A stretch of 39,550 bases of DNA, taken from contig NZ_VCKW01000052.1 of NCBI RefSeq assembly GCF_005889715.1, positions 1 through 39,550 of the forward strand, read 5' to 3'. This document shows, one piece after another, positions 31,420-39,550 of this stretch. This DNA comes from Actinomadura soli (GTDB lineage: Bacteria; Actinomycetota; Actinomycetes; Streptosporangiales; Streptosporangiaceae). Position 1 is the stretch's first letter. Each line of letters starts with the position of its first letter. The position numbers and the translations under genes are program-made. The notes under the pieces were generated by a model that was not told the DNA's origin, did not search any database, and saw only the letters and a program-made list of their open reading frames with translations.

Positions 31420-31761
31420 ATGACCACGCTCACCGCCACCAGGTCCGCTGCCAGGTCCGCTGCCACCGGCCTCTTACGGGCCCCCGACGATGTGAGGACG
31501 CCCGCCCGCCGCGCCGCCGGGCCCGCCATCACCGTACGCCTCGCCGACCCCGGCCCGCAGATCGCCGCACGGCTCGACGTCATCGGGCTCGGTCGGACTC
31601 TCAACGCTCACCCCGGCCCCGGGCGTCGATGCCGAATCCGCCGCATGACCCTGGGACGCCTGGCACAAGAGGGTCAGGACGACCAGGTCGGAACGGTTCC
31701 GCGGCGCGGATCATACGGGTGCGCCGGTCCGGGCCAGTTCTCCGATCGCGGAGTCAGGTGA
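31420..31761 (+). pseudogene. STAS-like fragment (anti-sigma factor antagonist remnant)
   Basis: The frame has a start with GGAG but gives a 113-residue product resembling a STAS domain only at residues 38-65 (ITVRLADPGPQIAARLDVIG, then LGRTLNAHPG), the C-terminal helix-strand part. The core with the phosphorylatable serine is missing. Beyond base 31620 the reading becomes Arg-rich and shadow-like; shifting frame there gives a short natural-looking end (PGVDAESAA, stop at 31650). An internal deletion plus frameshift is likely. A 12-bp tandem duplication near its start (31439-31462) repeats Arg-Ser-Ala-Ala. Confidence 0.4.
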
Positions 31762-31850
31762 CCGCGTCCACGCACGATGGGTGCGAACGTGGGGCCTGGA
31801 GTGCGACCTCATGAACATGTGACGGCACCGCGGTGCCCGGCCCGAGCAGC

Positions 31851-31967
31851 CTACGGTTGGAACTGCTCGGGCACGCCGATCTCCACCTGATGGATCATCA
31901 GGTCCGGGTAGAGCGCCTGAGCCTCATGGAGGACCTGCGGCATCGAGTCATAGCCGCCGTCGGTCCT
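31851..31967 (-). other. In-frame coding-like extension beyond the amber codon
   Basis: Continuing the 98-aa protein's frame past its TAG gives 38 codons with high GC at third positions (segments YDSMPQVLHEAQALYPDLM and HQVEIGVPEQFQP) and a second TAG. A separate start is possible at ATG 31943, but without a ribosome binding site. Confidence 0.35.
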
Positions 31968-32264
31968 CTAGAGGGGCTCACTGATCCAGTGCCAGACGCC
32001 CCCCTCGTGCCGCGCGCGGACGAGGTGCGCGCCGCTGGAATCGGCGAGCTCGGCGACCGCCCGGATCAGCTGACGATGGAAGTCATCTGGCGGATGGGAG
32101 CCGGACGAGCCTTCCAGGAGGGACACGCTGACCTTCGCGTCGTCGCGGAGCTGCGCGGTCAGCCGTCCGGTCTCATCCAGGCGGAGCATCACGATCGCAT
32201 CAGCCCGGACGATGTCACGGTCACCGCTCGCCGCGATCCAGACCCCGGACGCCGTCCCGCTCAT
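31968..32264 (-). CDS. Unrecognised 98-aa protein, possibly cut by an in-frame amber codon
   Basis: ATG 32264 has GTGAGG upstream and opens a soluble alpha/beta protein: GVWIAASGDRDIVRADAIVM, LTAQLRDDAKVSVSLLEG, and a helix FHRQLIRAVAELADSSG. I do not recognise the family. The frame ends EGGVWHWISEPL-TAG, yet the same frame continues with good coding character for 38 more codons (31967-31854) before a second TAG at 31853-31851. Either the intact protein was 137 residues and is now truncated, or the tail belongs to decayed sequence. It is divergent from the phosphatase gene at 32519. Confidence 0.6.
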   Translation of the reverse strand: MSGTASGVWIAASGDRDIVRADAIVMLRLDETGRLTAQLRDDAKVSVSLLEGSSGSHPPDDFHRQLIRAVAELADSSGAHLVRARHEGGVWHWISEPL

Positions 32265-32475
32265 GGACCTCACCCCCCGGCTCCGACAACCCGCAGGACC
32301 ACCACCCAACATAAACGGTCCGACATCACGCTCGTCAGGATCGCCGCAGTTCGACGCGGCGCTCGACACGGAGAGCCCCCGATGATCACGGGATGGGAGT
32401 CCACGTTGTGACCCGCGGGCGTGCCCGCCAGCCCGAACGGCTCGGCGCCAAGCCGCGCCGCTCACAAAATGAACA

Positions 32476-32510
32476 CCTCTGACTACATAGAGTTATCTAG
32501 GTATCAGAGG
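32476..32510. promoter_or_regulatory. Inverted repeat in the leader of the SpoIIE phosphatase gene
   Basis: CCTCTGA (32476-32482) and TCAGAGG (32504-32510) are perfect reverse complements around an AT-rich core, and the right arm overlaps the likely ribosome binding site before ATG 32519. It suits an operator or an mRNA hairpin controlling the phosphatase. Confidence 0.45.
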
Positions 32511-32518
32511 GCATAGAG

Positions 32519-33763
32519 ATGGCCATGGGGGAACGGATCGGGCCTGTGAACGCGGTGAATCGGAGCGAAGGCTTCGGTGAGCGGCTGCTGGGACAGTTGC
32601 TGGACCGGGCGCACGAGATGCCACCGCAGCTCATCGCCCCGCTGGTGGCCGAAGAAATACGTGCGATCGGCGGCCGGGACATCTCGATCCTGCTGCAGGA
32701 TTACGCGCAGCTCACCCTGGTGCCCCTCCCCGGCAGGGGTCTCACCGATGGTGAACCGCTGCCCTTGCAGGGGTCCCTGGCCGGACGCGCGTTCCTGACC
32801 GAGACCGTCGTCGAACACCTGCAGGCCGACGGTGTGCGGATGTTCCTGCCCTTGCTGGACGGAAGTGACGAGATCGGCGTGCTGGCCGTGACCCTGGACA
32901 GCGTCAGCGACGACGACCGCCGGCTGCTGCGACGGCTGGCGGGCCTGGTCGCCGACATGCTGGTCACCAAGAACAGCTACACCGACCAGTTCTTCCGCGC
33001 CCGGCGACGCGAGCCGATGAGCGTGCCCGCGGAGATCCAGTGGTCACTGCTTCCCCCGCTGACCATGACCACGCCGCAGGTCGCCGTCGCCGGAATCCTG
33101 GAACCCGCCTACAACGTCGCCGGCGACAGCCTGGACTACGCCCTCAACGACGACATCCTGCACCTGGCCATGATCGACGCGATGGGCCACGGCCTGAACG
33201 CCGCCGTGCTGGCCACCGTCGCCGTGGGCGCCTACCGGCACGCCAGACGCGCCGAGGCCGGCCTCGCCGAACTGTACGCGTTCATGGACACCGCCATCGA
33301 CCAGCAGTTCGGCCCCGACCACTTCGTCACCGCGCAGATGATGCGCCTCAACATCGGGACGGGACACCTGGAATGGGTCAACGCCGGCCACCCGGCACCC
33401 TTGCTGATCCGCGATCACCGCGTCATCGGCGCACTGGAAGGATCCGGCACGCTGCCCGTCGGCATCGGCGGCTCGAAGCCCCAGATCAACAGCGAACACC
33501 TTCAGCGCGGCGACCGGGTCCTGGCCTACACCGACGGCCTCATCGAAGAGCACGCCATCGGGGGAGAGCAGTTCGGCGAGGAACGCCTGATCGCCACCAT
33601 CGAACGCGTCGGACCCGCCAGCGCGACCGTGCAGCAAATGGTCCGAGACCTTTCCCACACACTCATGCAGGAAAGAGGCGGAATCACCAGCGACGACGCC
33701 ACACTCTTCCTCATCGAATGGCGCGGCGGCACCGCCGACCACCTCGCCAAGCCGATCCTGTGA
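32519..33763 (+). CDS. GAF-like sensor and SpoIIE/PP2C-type serine phosphatase
   Basis: A 414-residue cytoplasmic protein. Residues about 20-160 form a GAF-like sensor (SILLQDYAQLTLVPLPGRG, DGVRMFLPLLDGSDEIGVLAV). A linker follows, then a PP2C/SpoIIE phosphatase domain (about 190-400) with metal-site aspartates in VAGDSLDYAL, MIDAMGHGLNAAVLA, YTDGLIEEH and DDATLF. Such RsbU/RsbP-like enzymes dephosphorylate STAS anti-sigma antagonists and so release alternative sigma factors. The likely partner, a STAS protein, is present nearby only as a fragment. ATG 32519 and 32525 are both possible; AGAGGG favours 32519. Confidence 0.88.
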   Translation: MAMGERIGPVNAVNRSEGFGERLLGQLLDRAHEMPPQLIAPLVAEEIRAIGGRDISILLQDYAQLTLVPLPGRGLTDGEPLPLQGSLAGRAFLTETVVEHLQADGVRMFLPLLDGSDEIGVLAVTLDSVSDDDRRLLRRLAGLVADMLVTKNSYTDQFFRARRREPMSVPAEIQWSLLPPLTMTTPQVAVAGILEPAYNVAGDSLDYALNDDILHLAMIDAMGHGLNAAVLATVAVGAYRHARRAEAGLAELYAFMDTAIDQQFGPDHFVTAQMMRLNIGTGHLEWVNAGHPAPLLIRDHRVIGALEGSGTLPVGIGGSKPQINSEHLQRGDRVLAYTDGLIEEHAIGGEQFGEERLIATIERVGPASATVQQMVRDLSHTLMQERGGITSDDATLFLIEWRGGTADHLAKPIL

Positions 33764-33794
33764 CGGCGACGGCGTCCTCGACCGCGGTGCTCGT

Positions 33795-33834
33795 CACCTA
33801 GGCCTGCTACACCGCACCTAGGCCCGCTACACCG
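33795..33834. repeat. Two tandem 20-bp repeats
   Basis: CACCTAGGCCTGCTACACCG is repeated once with a single change (T to C). It begins 31 nt after the phosphatase stop. Role unknown; probably a slippage duplication. Confidence 0.7.
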
Positions 33835-33985
33835 CCCGGATCACCGAACGGGTCTTTCCTTCCTGAGTGATGGGGTGGGGTCGGCACGTGGCCGACCCGG
33901 CTTGCAGAGCGTGGGATCGCGACGTGGCCTGCGCATACCGGTGCGCAGGTCCAGGCCGAGTTCCGCTGGGGAGCGCGTCATCCCG

Positions 33986-34025
33986 TTGACGTTCAAGTAA
34001 ACTTTTCCTACCTTAAAAATAGGAA
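33986..34025 (+). promoter_or_regulatory. Promoter and operator of the LLM monooxygenase cluster
   Basis: TTGACG (33986-33991), a 17-nt spacer and TACCTT (34009-34014) form a good housekeeping-type promoter in an AT-rich patch. TTCCTA (34005-34010) and TAGGAA (34020-34025) form a perfect inverted repeat over the -10 and start region, suggesting a repressor. Sulfur limitation is the natural signal for such genes, but the regulator is not in this window. Confidence 0.6.
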
Positions 34026-34089
34026 TAGCCGATGCGCGGCTGCCGCAGCCCCCGGGACCACCTGTCCGACCGTTGGAGGAATCCTTCCG

Positions 34090-35454
34090 ATGCCCGTCAA
34101 GCCCGTTCATCTTGCGGCGCACTTCCCCGGGGTGAACAACACCACCGTCTGGTCGGACCCCGCCTCGGGCAGCCAGATCGACTTCGCCTCGTTCGCCCAT
34201 CTCGCACGGACCGCGGAGCGCGGCAAGTTCGACTTCCTCTTCCTGGCCGAGGGGCTGCGGCTGCGCGAGCTGAAGGGCCGCATCCACAACCTGGACGTGG
34301 CCGGACGTCCCGAGTCGCTGACGGTGTTGTCCGCGCTGTCCGCGGTCACCGCGCGCCTGGGCCTGGCCGCGACGGTCAACTCCACTTTCAACGAGCCCTA
34401 CGAGGTGGCCAGGCGGCTGGCCACGCTCGACCACCTCAGCGAGGGCCGGGCCGCCTGGAACGTCGTGACGAGCTGGGACGAGTTCACCGGCGAGAACTTC
34501 CGGCGCGGCGGATATCTGGACGAGGCCGACCGCTACGGCCGCGCTGCCGAGTTTCTGCACACGGCCCGCGAGCTGTGGGACTCGTGGGCGCCCGGCGATC
34601 TGGTCACCGATCCGGGGGCGGGGGTGTTCGCCCGTCCGGGGAGCGGCGCGTTCGCGCACCGCGGCCGGCAGTTCGACATCGCCGGCCGGTTCAACGTGCC
34701 GCGCGGGCCGCAGGGCCATCCGGTGATCATCCAGGCGGGCGACTCTCCGCAGGGACGCGAGTTCGCCGCCGCCGACGCCGACGTGATCTTCAGCAGGCAC
34801 GGGACCCTGGAGGACGGCCGCGCCTTCTACAAGGACGTCAAGAGCCGGCTCGCCCGATACGGCCGCCGCCGGGACGAGCTGAAGATCATGCCCGCGGTCA
34901 CCTACGTCCTCGGCGACAACGAGGCGGACGCGGCCGAACGCGCCGCCGAGATCCGCCGCCGGCAGGTCGGCCCGCAGACCGCCATCGCCTACCTGGAGGG
35001 TCACTGGGGACGGGACCTGTCCGCCTACGACCCCGACGGCCCGCTTCCCGACGTCGAGCCGGATCTTGGCGAGGGCGTCTCCCAGGGGCGGGCCCAGTTC
35101 CGCGGTGACCGGGGCGAGACCGTCCGCAGGTGGCGGGCGCTGGCCGCCGAACGCGGCCTCACCATCCGCGAGCTGGTCATCGAGGCCACCGGGAGGCAGA
35201 CGTTCGTCGGCACGCCGGCGTCGGTCGCCGACCAGATCGACACGTTCGTGCAGACCGACGCCGCCGACGGCTTCGTCTTCGTGCCGCACCTGACCCCGGG
35301 CGGCCTGGACGACCTGGTCGAGCACGTCGTGCCGCTGCTGCAGGAGAAGGGCGTCTTCCGCGCCGACTACACCGGGCCCACGCTGCGCGACCACCTCGGT
35401 CTCCAGGCCCCGCGAACACCGAGGGCCGCGCGCACACCGAGGAAGGTCTCATGA
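34090..35454 (+). CDS. LLM flavin-dependent monooxygenase, NtaA/SnaA/DszA family
   Basis: A 454-residue class C (FMNH2-dependent) monooxygenase. Motifs typical of the NtaA/DszA group are visible: FPGVNNTTVWSDP, GKFDFLFLAEG, VTARLGLAATVNSTFNEPYE, LDHLSEGRAAWNVVTSWDE, and later PVIIQAGDSPQGREFAA. The enzymes oxidise organosulfur or amine compounds using reduced flavin from a separate reductase; no reductase gene is nearby. The stop overlaps the next start as ATGA. Two more LLM enzymes follow, so a sulfur-scavenging or organosulfur-degrading pathway is likely. The exact substrate cannot be assigned. Confidence 0.85.
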   Translation: MPVKPVHLAAHFPGVNNTTVWSDPASGSQIDFASFAHLARTAERGKFDFLFLAEGLRLRELKGRIHNLDVAGRPESLTVLSALSAVTARLGLAATVNSTFNEPYEVARRLATLDHLSEGRAAWNVVTSWDEFTGENFRRGGYLDEADRYGRAAEFLHTARELWDSWAPGDLVTDPGAGVFARPGSGAFAHRGRQFDIAGRFNVPRGPQGHPVIIQAGDSPQGREFAAADADVIFSRHGTLEDGRAFYKDVKSRLARYGRRRDELKIMPAVTYVLGDNEADAAERAAEIRRRQVGPQTAIAYLEGHWGRDLSAYDPDGPLPDVEPDLGEGVSQGRAQFRGDRGETVRRWRALAAERGLTIRELVIEATGRQTFVGTPASVADQIDTFVQTDAADGFVFVPHLTPGGLDDLVEHVVPLLQEKGVFRADYTGPTLRDHLGLQAPRTPRAARTPRKVS

Positions 35455-36644
35455 CCGGTCTGCACCTGTCCGCCGCCCTGAACGACGCCGGCTGGCACCC
35501 CGCCGCCTGGCGCGACCCCGCCGCCCGCCCCGCCGGCCTGTTCACCGCCCGCTACTGGACGGATCTGGCCACCGAGGCCGAGCGCGGCCTGCTCGACTTC
35601 GTCACCATCGACGACTCCCTCGGCCTCCAGTCGTCCGGCCCCACCGTGCCAGACGACCGCACCGACCAGGTCAGGGGGCGGCTTGACGCCGTCCTGGTCG
35701 CCGCCCGGATCGCCCCGGCGACCGAGCGGATCGGGCTCGTCCCGGCGACGATCACCACCCATACCGAGCCGTTCCACGTCGCCATCGGCATCGCGTCCCT
35801 GGACCACGCGAGCCGGGGACGCGCGGGCTGGCAGCCCCGGGTCGGCGCCCGGCTCTCCGACGCCGCCCATTTCGGGCGCCGCGCCTTCCCGGACCTCGAC
35901 CGGCCGTGGTCCGCCACCGCGGAGGGCGCGGCGCTCGGCGCCGAGCTGTTCGGCGAGGCCGGCGACGTCGTGGAGGTCGTGCGCCGGCTGTGGGACAGCT
36001 GGGAGGACGACGCCGAGATCCGCGATGCCGCGACCGGCCGGTTCCTGGACCGCGACAAGGTGCACTACATCGACTTCGAGGGCGCCCGCTTCAGCGTCCG
36101 CGGACCGTCGATCACGCCGCGGCCGCCGCAGGGCCAGCCGCTCGTCACCGCGCTCGCGTGCGGCGTCCGGTCCTATGAGTTCGCGGCGCGGGGCGCGGAC
36201 GTCGTCTTCGTCACCCCGCGCTCGCGGGCGGACGCCTTCGCCGTCGTCGCCCAGATCCGCGAGGCGGAACGCACGGTCCGCCGGTCCGGCGAGCCCCTCC
36301 GGATCCTTGCCGATCTGGTGGTCTTCCTCGATGAGGCGCCCGGCGCGGCGGTCTCCCGCAAGGCCCGCCTCGACGACCTGGACGGCGCCCCACTGGACTC
36401 CGACGCCGAGATCTTCACCGGCACGCCCGGCGAGCTGGCCGACCTGCTGCTCGACTGGCGGAACGCGGGCCTGGACGGTTTCCGGCTGCGCCCCGGCGTC
36501 CTGCCCTCCGACCTCGCCGGGATCACCCGGGGCCTCGTGCCGGTGCTCCAGGAGCGGGGCGCGTTCCGGACCGGCTACCAGGCCGCCACCCTGCGGGGCC
36601 ATCTCGGTCTGGCACGTCCCGCCAACCGTTACGCGGCGACATGA
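35451..36644 (+). CDS. Second LLM flavin-dependent monooxygenase
   Basis: A 397-residue LLM-fold enzyme: [68 protein letters not shown]. The inserted lid region ([20 protein letters not shown]) matches the NtaA/DszA group, as in the preceding gene. Its start overlaps the upstream stop (ATGA), with GAGGAAGG before it, so the pair is coupled and may act on successive intermediates. The C-terminal half ends with [17 protein letters not shown] and a barrel-closing helix. Confidence 0.83.
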   Translation: MTGLHLSAALNDAGWHPAAWRDPAARPAGLFTARYWTDLATEAERGLLDFVTIDDSLGLQSSGPTVPDDRTDQVRGRLDAVLVAARIAPATERIGLVPATITTHTEPFHVAIGIASLDHASRGRAGWQPRVGARLSDAAHFGRRAFPDLDRPWSATAEGAALGAELFGEAGDVVEVVRRLWDSWEDDAEIRDAATGRFLDRDKVHYIDFEGARFSVRGPSITPRPPQGQPLVTALACGVRSYEFAARGADVVFVTPRSRADAFAVVAQIREAERTVRRSGEPLRILADLVVFLDEAPGAAVSRKARLDDLDGAPLDSDAEIFTGTPGELADLLLDWRNAGLDGFRLRPGVLPSDLAGITRGLVPVLQERGAFRTGYQAATLRGHLGLARPANRYAAT

Positions 36645-36744
36645 CGGGCCCGGACCGGCGCTGGGAGATGGCGGGTCCGGACCGGCATCGTGCGGGCGGG
36701 CGGCCGTTCCCTTCGAATTCGACCGTCCTTCCTGGGAGGCGTCC

Positions 36745-37914
36745 GTGACGCCCCTGTCCGTCCTCGACCTCGCGCCTGTGCCCGCCGGCCGGACCGCGCG
36801 CGACGCCCTGCGCAACACTCTTGACCTGGCGCGCCGGGCGGAGTCCGCGGGTTACCGGCGGTACTGGCTCGCCGAGCACCATCTCGCTCCGGGCGTGGCC
36901 AGCGCGGCGCCGCAGATCCTCATCGAGGCGGTCGCCGCGGCCACCTCCCGGATCCGCGTCGGCTCGGGAGCGGTGCAGACCGGCCACTGGACCGCGCTGT
37001 CCATCGTGGAGCAGTTCGGCACCCTCGACGCGCTGCACCCCGGCCGGATCGATCTCGGACTCGGCCGGTCCGGGCAGCGCCGTACCGAGATCGCCCGCGG
37101 AGCCGCCGCGTCCGGTCCCGTCCGCGAGGACCGGGTCGTCGGGGAGGTGGACGGGCTGCTCATCCCCGCACCGTTCGACGCCGCCAAGCTCATGACGTCC
37201 CCGAAGTTCGCCCTGCGCAGCGCGCTGCTCCAGCACCCGGGCGCCGAGCCCCGCGACTTCGCCGACATCGTGGGGGACATCGCCGCCCTCCTGGACGGCA
37301 CCTACACCGGCGACGGGCATGAGGCCCACGCGAACCCAGGTGAGGGCGCCGCTCTGGAACTGTGGATCTTCGGCAGCAGCGGCGGGCAGAGCGCCCGCGT
37401 CGCGGGGGAGCGGGGGCTGCCGTTCGCGGCGAACTACCATGTCAGCCCGTCCACCGTGCTGGAGGCCGTGAAGGCGTACCGGGAGGCGTTCCGGCCCTCG
37501 GACACGCTGGACGAGCCCTACGTCGTCGTGTCCGCGGACGTGGTGGTCGCGCCCACCGACGAGGAGGCCAGGGAGCTGGCGTCGCCGTACGCGCTGTGGG
37601 TGCACAGCATCCGTTCGGGGCTCGCCGCGATCCCGTTCCCGACGCCCGCGCAGGCCGCCGCCCACCGGTGGCGTCCGGGAGAATTCGACCTGGTGGCCGA
37701 CCGCGTCGCCACCCAGTTCACTGGCGCGCCGGAAACCGTCGTGGCGGGGCTGGAGACCCTCCGGCGCGTCACCGGCGCCGACGAGCTGCTCATCACGACG
37801 ATCACGCACGGGCACGCCGACCGCGTCCGCTCCTACGAGCTGCTGGCCGGCGCCTGGGATCACGGGTCGGCCGCACACCGGCGGCGGGCCCAGGCGATGG
37901 GGGATTCCCGATGA
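36745..37914 (+). CDS. Third LLM oxidoreductase, MsnO8-like
   Basis: A 389-residue LLM-family protein starting [20 protein letters not shown], with [20 protein letters not shown] and [14 protein letters not shown], the pattern of the MsnO8 group. It lies in a different LLM branch from the two preceding genes. GTG 36745 has GGGAGG 6 nt upstream. It begins 100 nt after the second monooxygenase; that gap contains a near-perfect direct repeat around GTCCGGACCGGC. Its stop overlaps the cupin start as ATGA. Confidence 0.82.
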   Translation: MTPLSVLDLAPVPAGRTARDALRNTLDLARRAESAGYRRYWLAEHHLAPGVASAAPQILIEAVAAATSRIRVGSGAVQTGHWTALSIVEQFGTLDALHPGRIDLGLGRSGQRRTEIARGAAASGPVREDRVVGEVDGLLIPAPFDAAKLMTSPKFALRSALLQHPGAEPRDFADIVGDIAALLDGTYTGDGHEAHANPGEGAALELWIFGSSGGQSARVAGERGLPFAANYHVSPSTVLEAVKAYREAFRPSDTLDEPYVVVSADVVVAPTDEEARELASPYALWVHSIRSGLAAIPFPTPAQAAAHRWRPGEFDLVADRVATQFTGAPETVVAGLETLRRVTGADELLITTITHGHADRVRSYELLAGAWDHGSAAHRRRAQAMGDSR

Positions 37915-38255
37915 CCAGCACGGAAACCGATTCATGGCGGCCCCTGACCAACGTCGAGGGGCTTCCGCTGATCGGCGGGCGGGGCCTGGTCCGGCTCCGG
38001 TTGCGCGGCGAACAGGGAATCCTCTGGGAGGTCTACTATCCGGCCGGCGTCCGTTCCCCCGAGCACCAGCACCGGCACGACAGCTACATCTATCTGCTGA
38101 GCGGGTCCCTCGTCGGCACGGTCGGCGGTGTGCCGGCCCAGCTCGGGCCCGGTCAGACCCTGATCCATCCGACCGGCGTCCCGCACACCGTCATGGCCGT
38201 CACCGACAGCAGGTGGCTGGAATTCAAGTCGCCACCAGAAGACGGCTGGCACTGA
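37911..38255 (+). CDS. Single-domain cupin protein
   Basis: A 114-residue cupin. Motif 1 is [21 protein letters not shown], in which H-x-H-x-H-D provides metal ligands, and motif 2 is [12 protein letters not shown]. Such small cupins bind a metal and act as dioxygenases, isomerases or sensors. Translational coupling to the third LLM gene places it in the organosulfur pathway. The glutamate usual in motif 1 seems replaced by Tyr or Asp, so metal binding may differ. Confidence 0.8.
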   Translation: MTSTETDSWRPLTNVEGLPLIGGRGLVRLRLRGEQGILWEVYYPAGVRSPEHQHRHDSYIYLLSGSLVGTVGGVPAQLGPGQTLIHPTGVPHTVMAVTDSRWLEFKSPPEDGWH

Positions 38256-38290
38256 CGCGCGGACAATGCCCGGCGCTTCCTGCGCGACTC

Positions 38291-38323
38291 TTGACATGAT
38301 CTCCAATTCTCCACTTAATAAGT
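38291..38323 (+). promoter_or_regulatory. Promoter with overlapping inverted repeat before the carbonic anhydrase gene
   Basis: TTGACA (38291-38296), an 18-nt spacer and TTAATA (38315-38320) form a strong promoter in an AT-rich patch. ACTTAATAAGT (38313-38323) is an inverted repeat centred on the -10, a likely repressor site. The carbonic anhydrase therefore has its own promoter apart from the LLM operon. Confidence 0.58.
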
Positions 38324-38366
38324 AGACAAAGTTCCATAGTGCGGTGCGTGACCGAGGAGTTCATAC

Positions 38367-38855
38367 ATGTCCGTGACCGACGAATATCTGGCCAACAACG
38401 CCCGCTACGCGGAGAGCTTCAACGGGCCGCTGCCGCTGCCGCCGTCCAGGCACGTCGCCGTCGTCGCCTGCATGGACGCCCGGCTCAACGTCTACGCCAT
38501 CCTCGGTCTGGGCGACGGCGAATCCCACGTCATCCGCAACGCCGGCGGCGTCGTCACCGACGACGAGATCCGCTCGCTGGCGATCAGCCAGCGCCTGCTG
38601 GGCACCACGGAGATCATCCTCATCCATCACACCGACTGCGGGATGCTCACCTTCCGCGACGACGAGTTCAAGCGCGCCATCCAGGACGAGACGGGCATCA
38701 AGCCCCCGTGGTCCGCGGAGGCGTTCCCCGACCTCGACGAGGACGTGCGCCAGTCCATCGCCCGCATCAAGAACAGCCCGTTCGTCCCGCACAAGGACGC
38801 CGTCCGCGGATTCGTCTTCGACGTCGCGACCGGCAAGCTCAACGAGGTGACCTGA
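38367..38855 (+). CDS. Beta-carbonic anhydrase
   Basis: A 162-residue zinc enzyme interconverting CO2 and bicarbonate in the cytoplasm. Zinc ligands and catalytic residues are clear: C35-x-D37-x-R39 in VACMDARL, and H88-x2-C91 in HHTDCGM. HVIRNAGG is the conserved segment after the first motif. The length fits the short actinobacterial beta class. GAGGAG lies 7 nt before ATG 38367. Confidence 0.92.
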   Translation: MSVTDEYLANNARYAESFNGPLPLPPSRHVAVVACMDARLNVYAILGLGDGESHVIRNAGGVVTDDEIRSLAISQRLLGTTEIILIHHTDCGMLTFRDDEFKRAIQDETGIKPPWSAEAFPDLDEDVRQSIARIKNSPFVPHKDAVRGFVFDVATGKLNEVT

Positions 38856-38919
38856 CCCGCGCCGACTCTGCCTTGGGGGCGGCCTCCCCGTCCAGCACCG
38901 TCACGGCTGGAGCGCCACT

Positions 38920-39494
38920 TCACCGACACGTCGTGCTGGCCGGCGGTGTATGGCCAGGACGTAGGACCAGGAGCACCCCGGCTCCGGCGACCGCCATCCC
39001 CAGGGCGACGCTTGCGGTCAGGCCCTGCCCGAGCAGCGGGACGGCGAGCAGCGCGGTCGCCGGCGGCACCAGGTAGAGCAGGCCCCGCCGGCGGCCGGCC
39101 GTTCGCTCACCGAGACGGCCACCCCGGTCAGGCCGAGTCCGAGTCCCGCCCACTGCCGCCGGGTCAGCCGTTCGGAGAACAGCGGAACCGCGAGCGCGGC
39201 CACGATGAGCGGGCAGGCACTGAGGATCAGGGCGGACGACCCGGCCGGGACGCCGTGCCCCAGTCCCAGGAAGACACCGCCGAGCTGCACCGTTTGCAGC
39301 AGCGTCCCGGCGATGAGGAGATGACCCCAGACGCGGGCGCTGGACGGCCACGGTGCCCGGGTGACCAGGGCGAACGAGCCCAGGACGAGGACGGCGACCA
39401 GGAAGCGCCAGGCCGCCAGGGCGAGCGAGTGGCTGCTGCGCGCGCCGATGGATCCCGCGATGTAGCCGCTGCTCCAGACGGGGACGAACGCCAC
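38920..39494 (-). pseudogene. EamA/DMT-family transporter with internal deletion and frameshift
   Basis: From GTG 39494 the minus strand encodes the first EamA domain: VPVWSSGYIAGSIGARSSHS, ALAAWRFLVAVLVLG, GVPAGSSALILSACPLIVAA and FSERLTRRQWAGLGLGLTGV. Near 39110-39090 coding shifts frame and resumes only with the last helices of the second domain, YLVPPATALLAVPLLGQGL and MAVAGAGVLLVLR, to a stop at 38920. About 90 residues of the second domain are missing. EamA proteins export amino acids or metabolites; this one should be non-functional. The true start may lie upstream, beyond the window. Confidence 0.7.
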
Positions 39495-39550
39495 CTGGAC
39501 CGCGGCCGTCGAAAGGCGTCCGGGCGGACGCCGGTCCGGCCCTCCCGCCC

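Larger units (their letters stand above)
33764..34089. other. Intergenic region before the monooxygenase cluster
   Basis: No gene in 326 bases. It contains a 20-bp tandem repeat (33795-33834), then an AT-rich promoter with an inverted repeat (33986-34025) and GGAGGAA before ATG 34090. Confidence 0.6.

Noticed and set aside
34032..34089. Short leader-like frame starting MRGCRSPRDHLSD upstream of the first LLM gene, as in cysteine-responsive attenuators
   Set aside because: It has one cysteine, no early stop and runs on out of frame through the monooxygenase gene; no terminator/antiterminator pair is visible.

Overview
This is a very G+C-rich window whose genes show actinomycete traits: high GC at third codon positions, frequent ATGA/GTGA gene overlaps, GTG and TTG starts, a SARP regulator, DUF5994 and LapA-like proteins, and a SigK/fasciclin module. 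A filamentous actinomycete of the Actinomadura/Streptosporangiales kind is my inference; no rRNA or tRNA gene is present to confirm it. No CRISPR array, transposase or integrase was seen.

Layout. (1) 1-3200: an ECF sigma factor (SigK type) and its anti-sigma factor diverge from a membrane molybdopterin oxidoreductase and an MPT83-like fasciclin lipoprotein. The short divergent region carries two mirror-image SigK-type promoters. (2) 3295-6383: an FtsX/MacB-type ABC permease and an ABC ATPase that lacks its signature motif and Walker B. (3) 6595-8950: a chromate-resistance operon, with ChrB split in two and a ChrA that lacks its first conserved PGP motif. (4) 8974-13719: a minus-strand cassette resembling glycopeptide resistance: VanY-like D,D-carboxypeptidase, alanine/serine racemase, D-Ala-D-X ligase, VanR and VanS. 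(5) 13936-23055: a small membrane protein with a SigK-like promoter, a SARP-NB-ARC-TPR regulator, and a four-gene plus-strand operon (FAD dehydrogenase, Gfo/Idh/MocA oxidoreductase, an unrecognised protein, UDP-glucose 6-dehydrogenase). This operon is preceded by four tandem 11-bp repeats of the kind SARPs bind, so it looks like a small, uncharacterised biosynthetic cluster. (6) 23446-24665: remnants of a potassium-homeostasis locus (KdpE DNA-binding domain, KimA-like permease N-terminus). (7) 25012-29950: a two-gene operon of a membrane-anchored NACHT NTPase and a flotillin-like SPFH protein, closed by a strong hairpin. It is the best candidate here for an undescribed system, possibly membrane surveillance or anti-phage defence. 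(8) 30356-33763: small accessory genes (LapA-like, DUF5994, a STAS-like fragment, an unknown 98-aa protein) and a GAF-SpoIIE phosphatase. (9) 34090-38855: an organosulfur-type cluster of three LLM flavin monooxygenases and a cupin, then a beta-carbonic anhydrase. (10) 38920-39494: a broken EamA transporter.

A recurring theme is internal deletion. The ABC ATPase, ChrA, the KdpE region, the APC permease, the STAS-like ORF and the EamA gene all lack expected segments. This may reflect real decay at junctions of accessory blocks, or assembly loss in GC-rich sequence; read data would decide.
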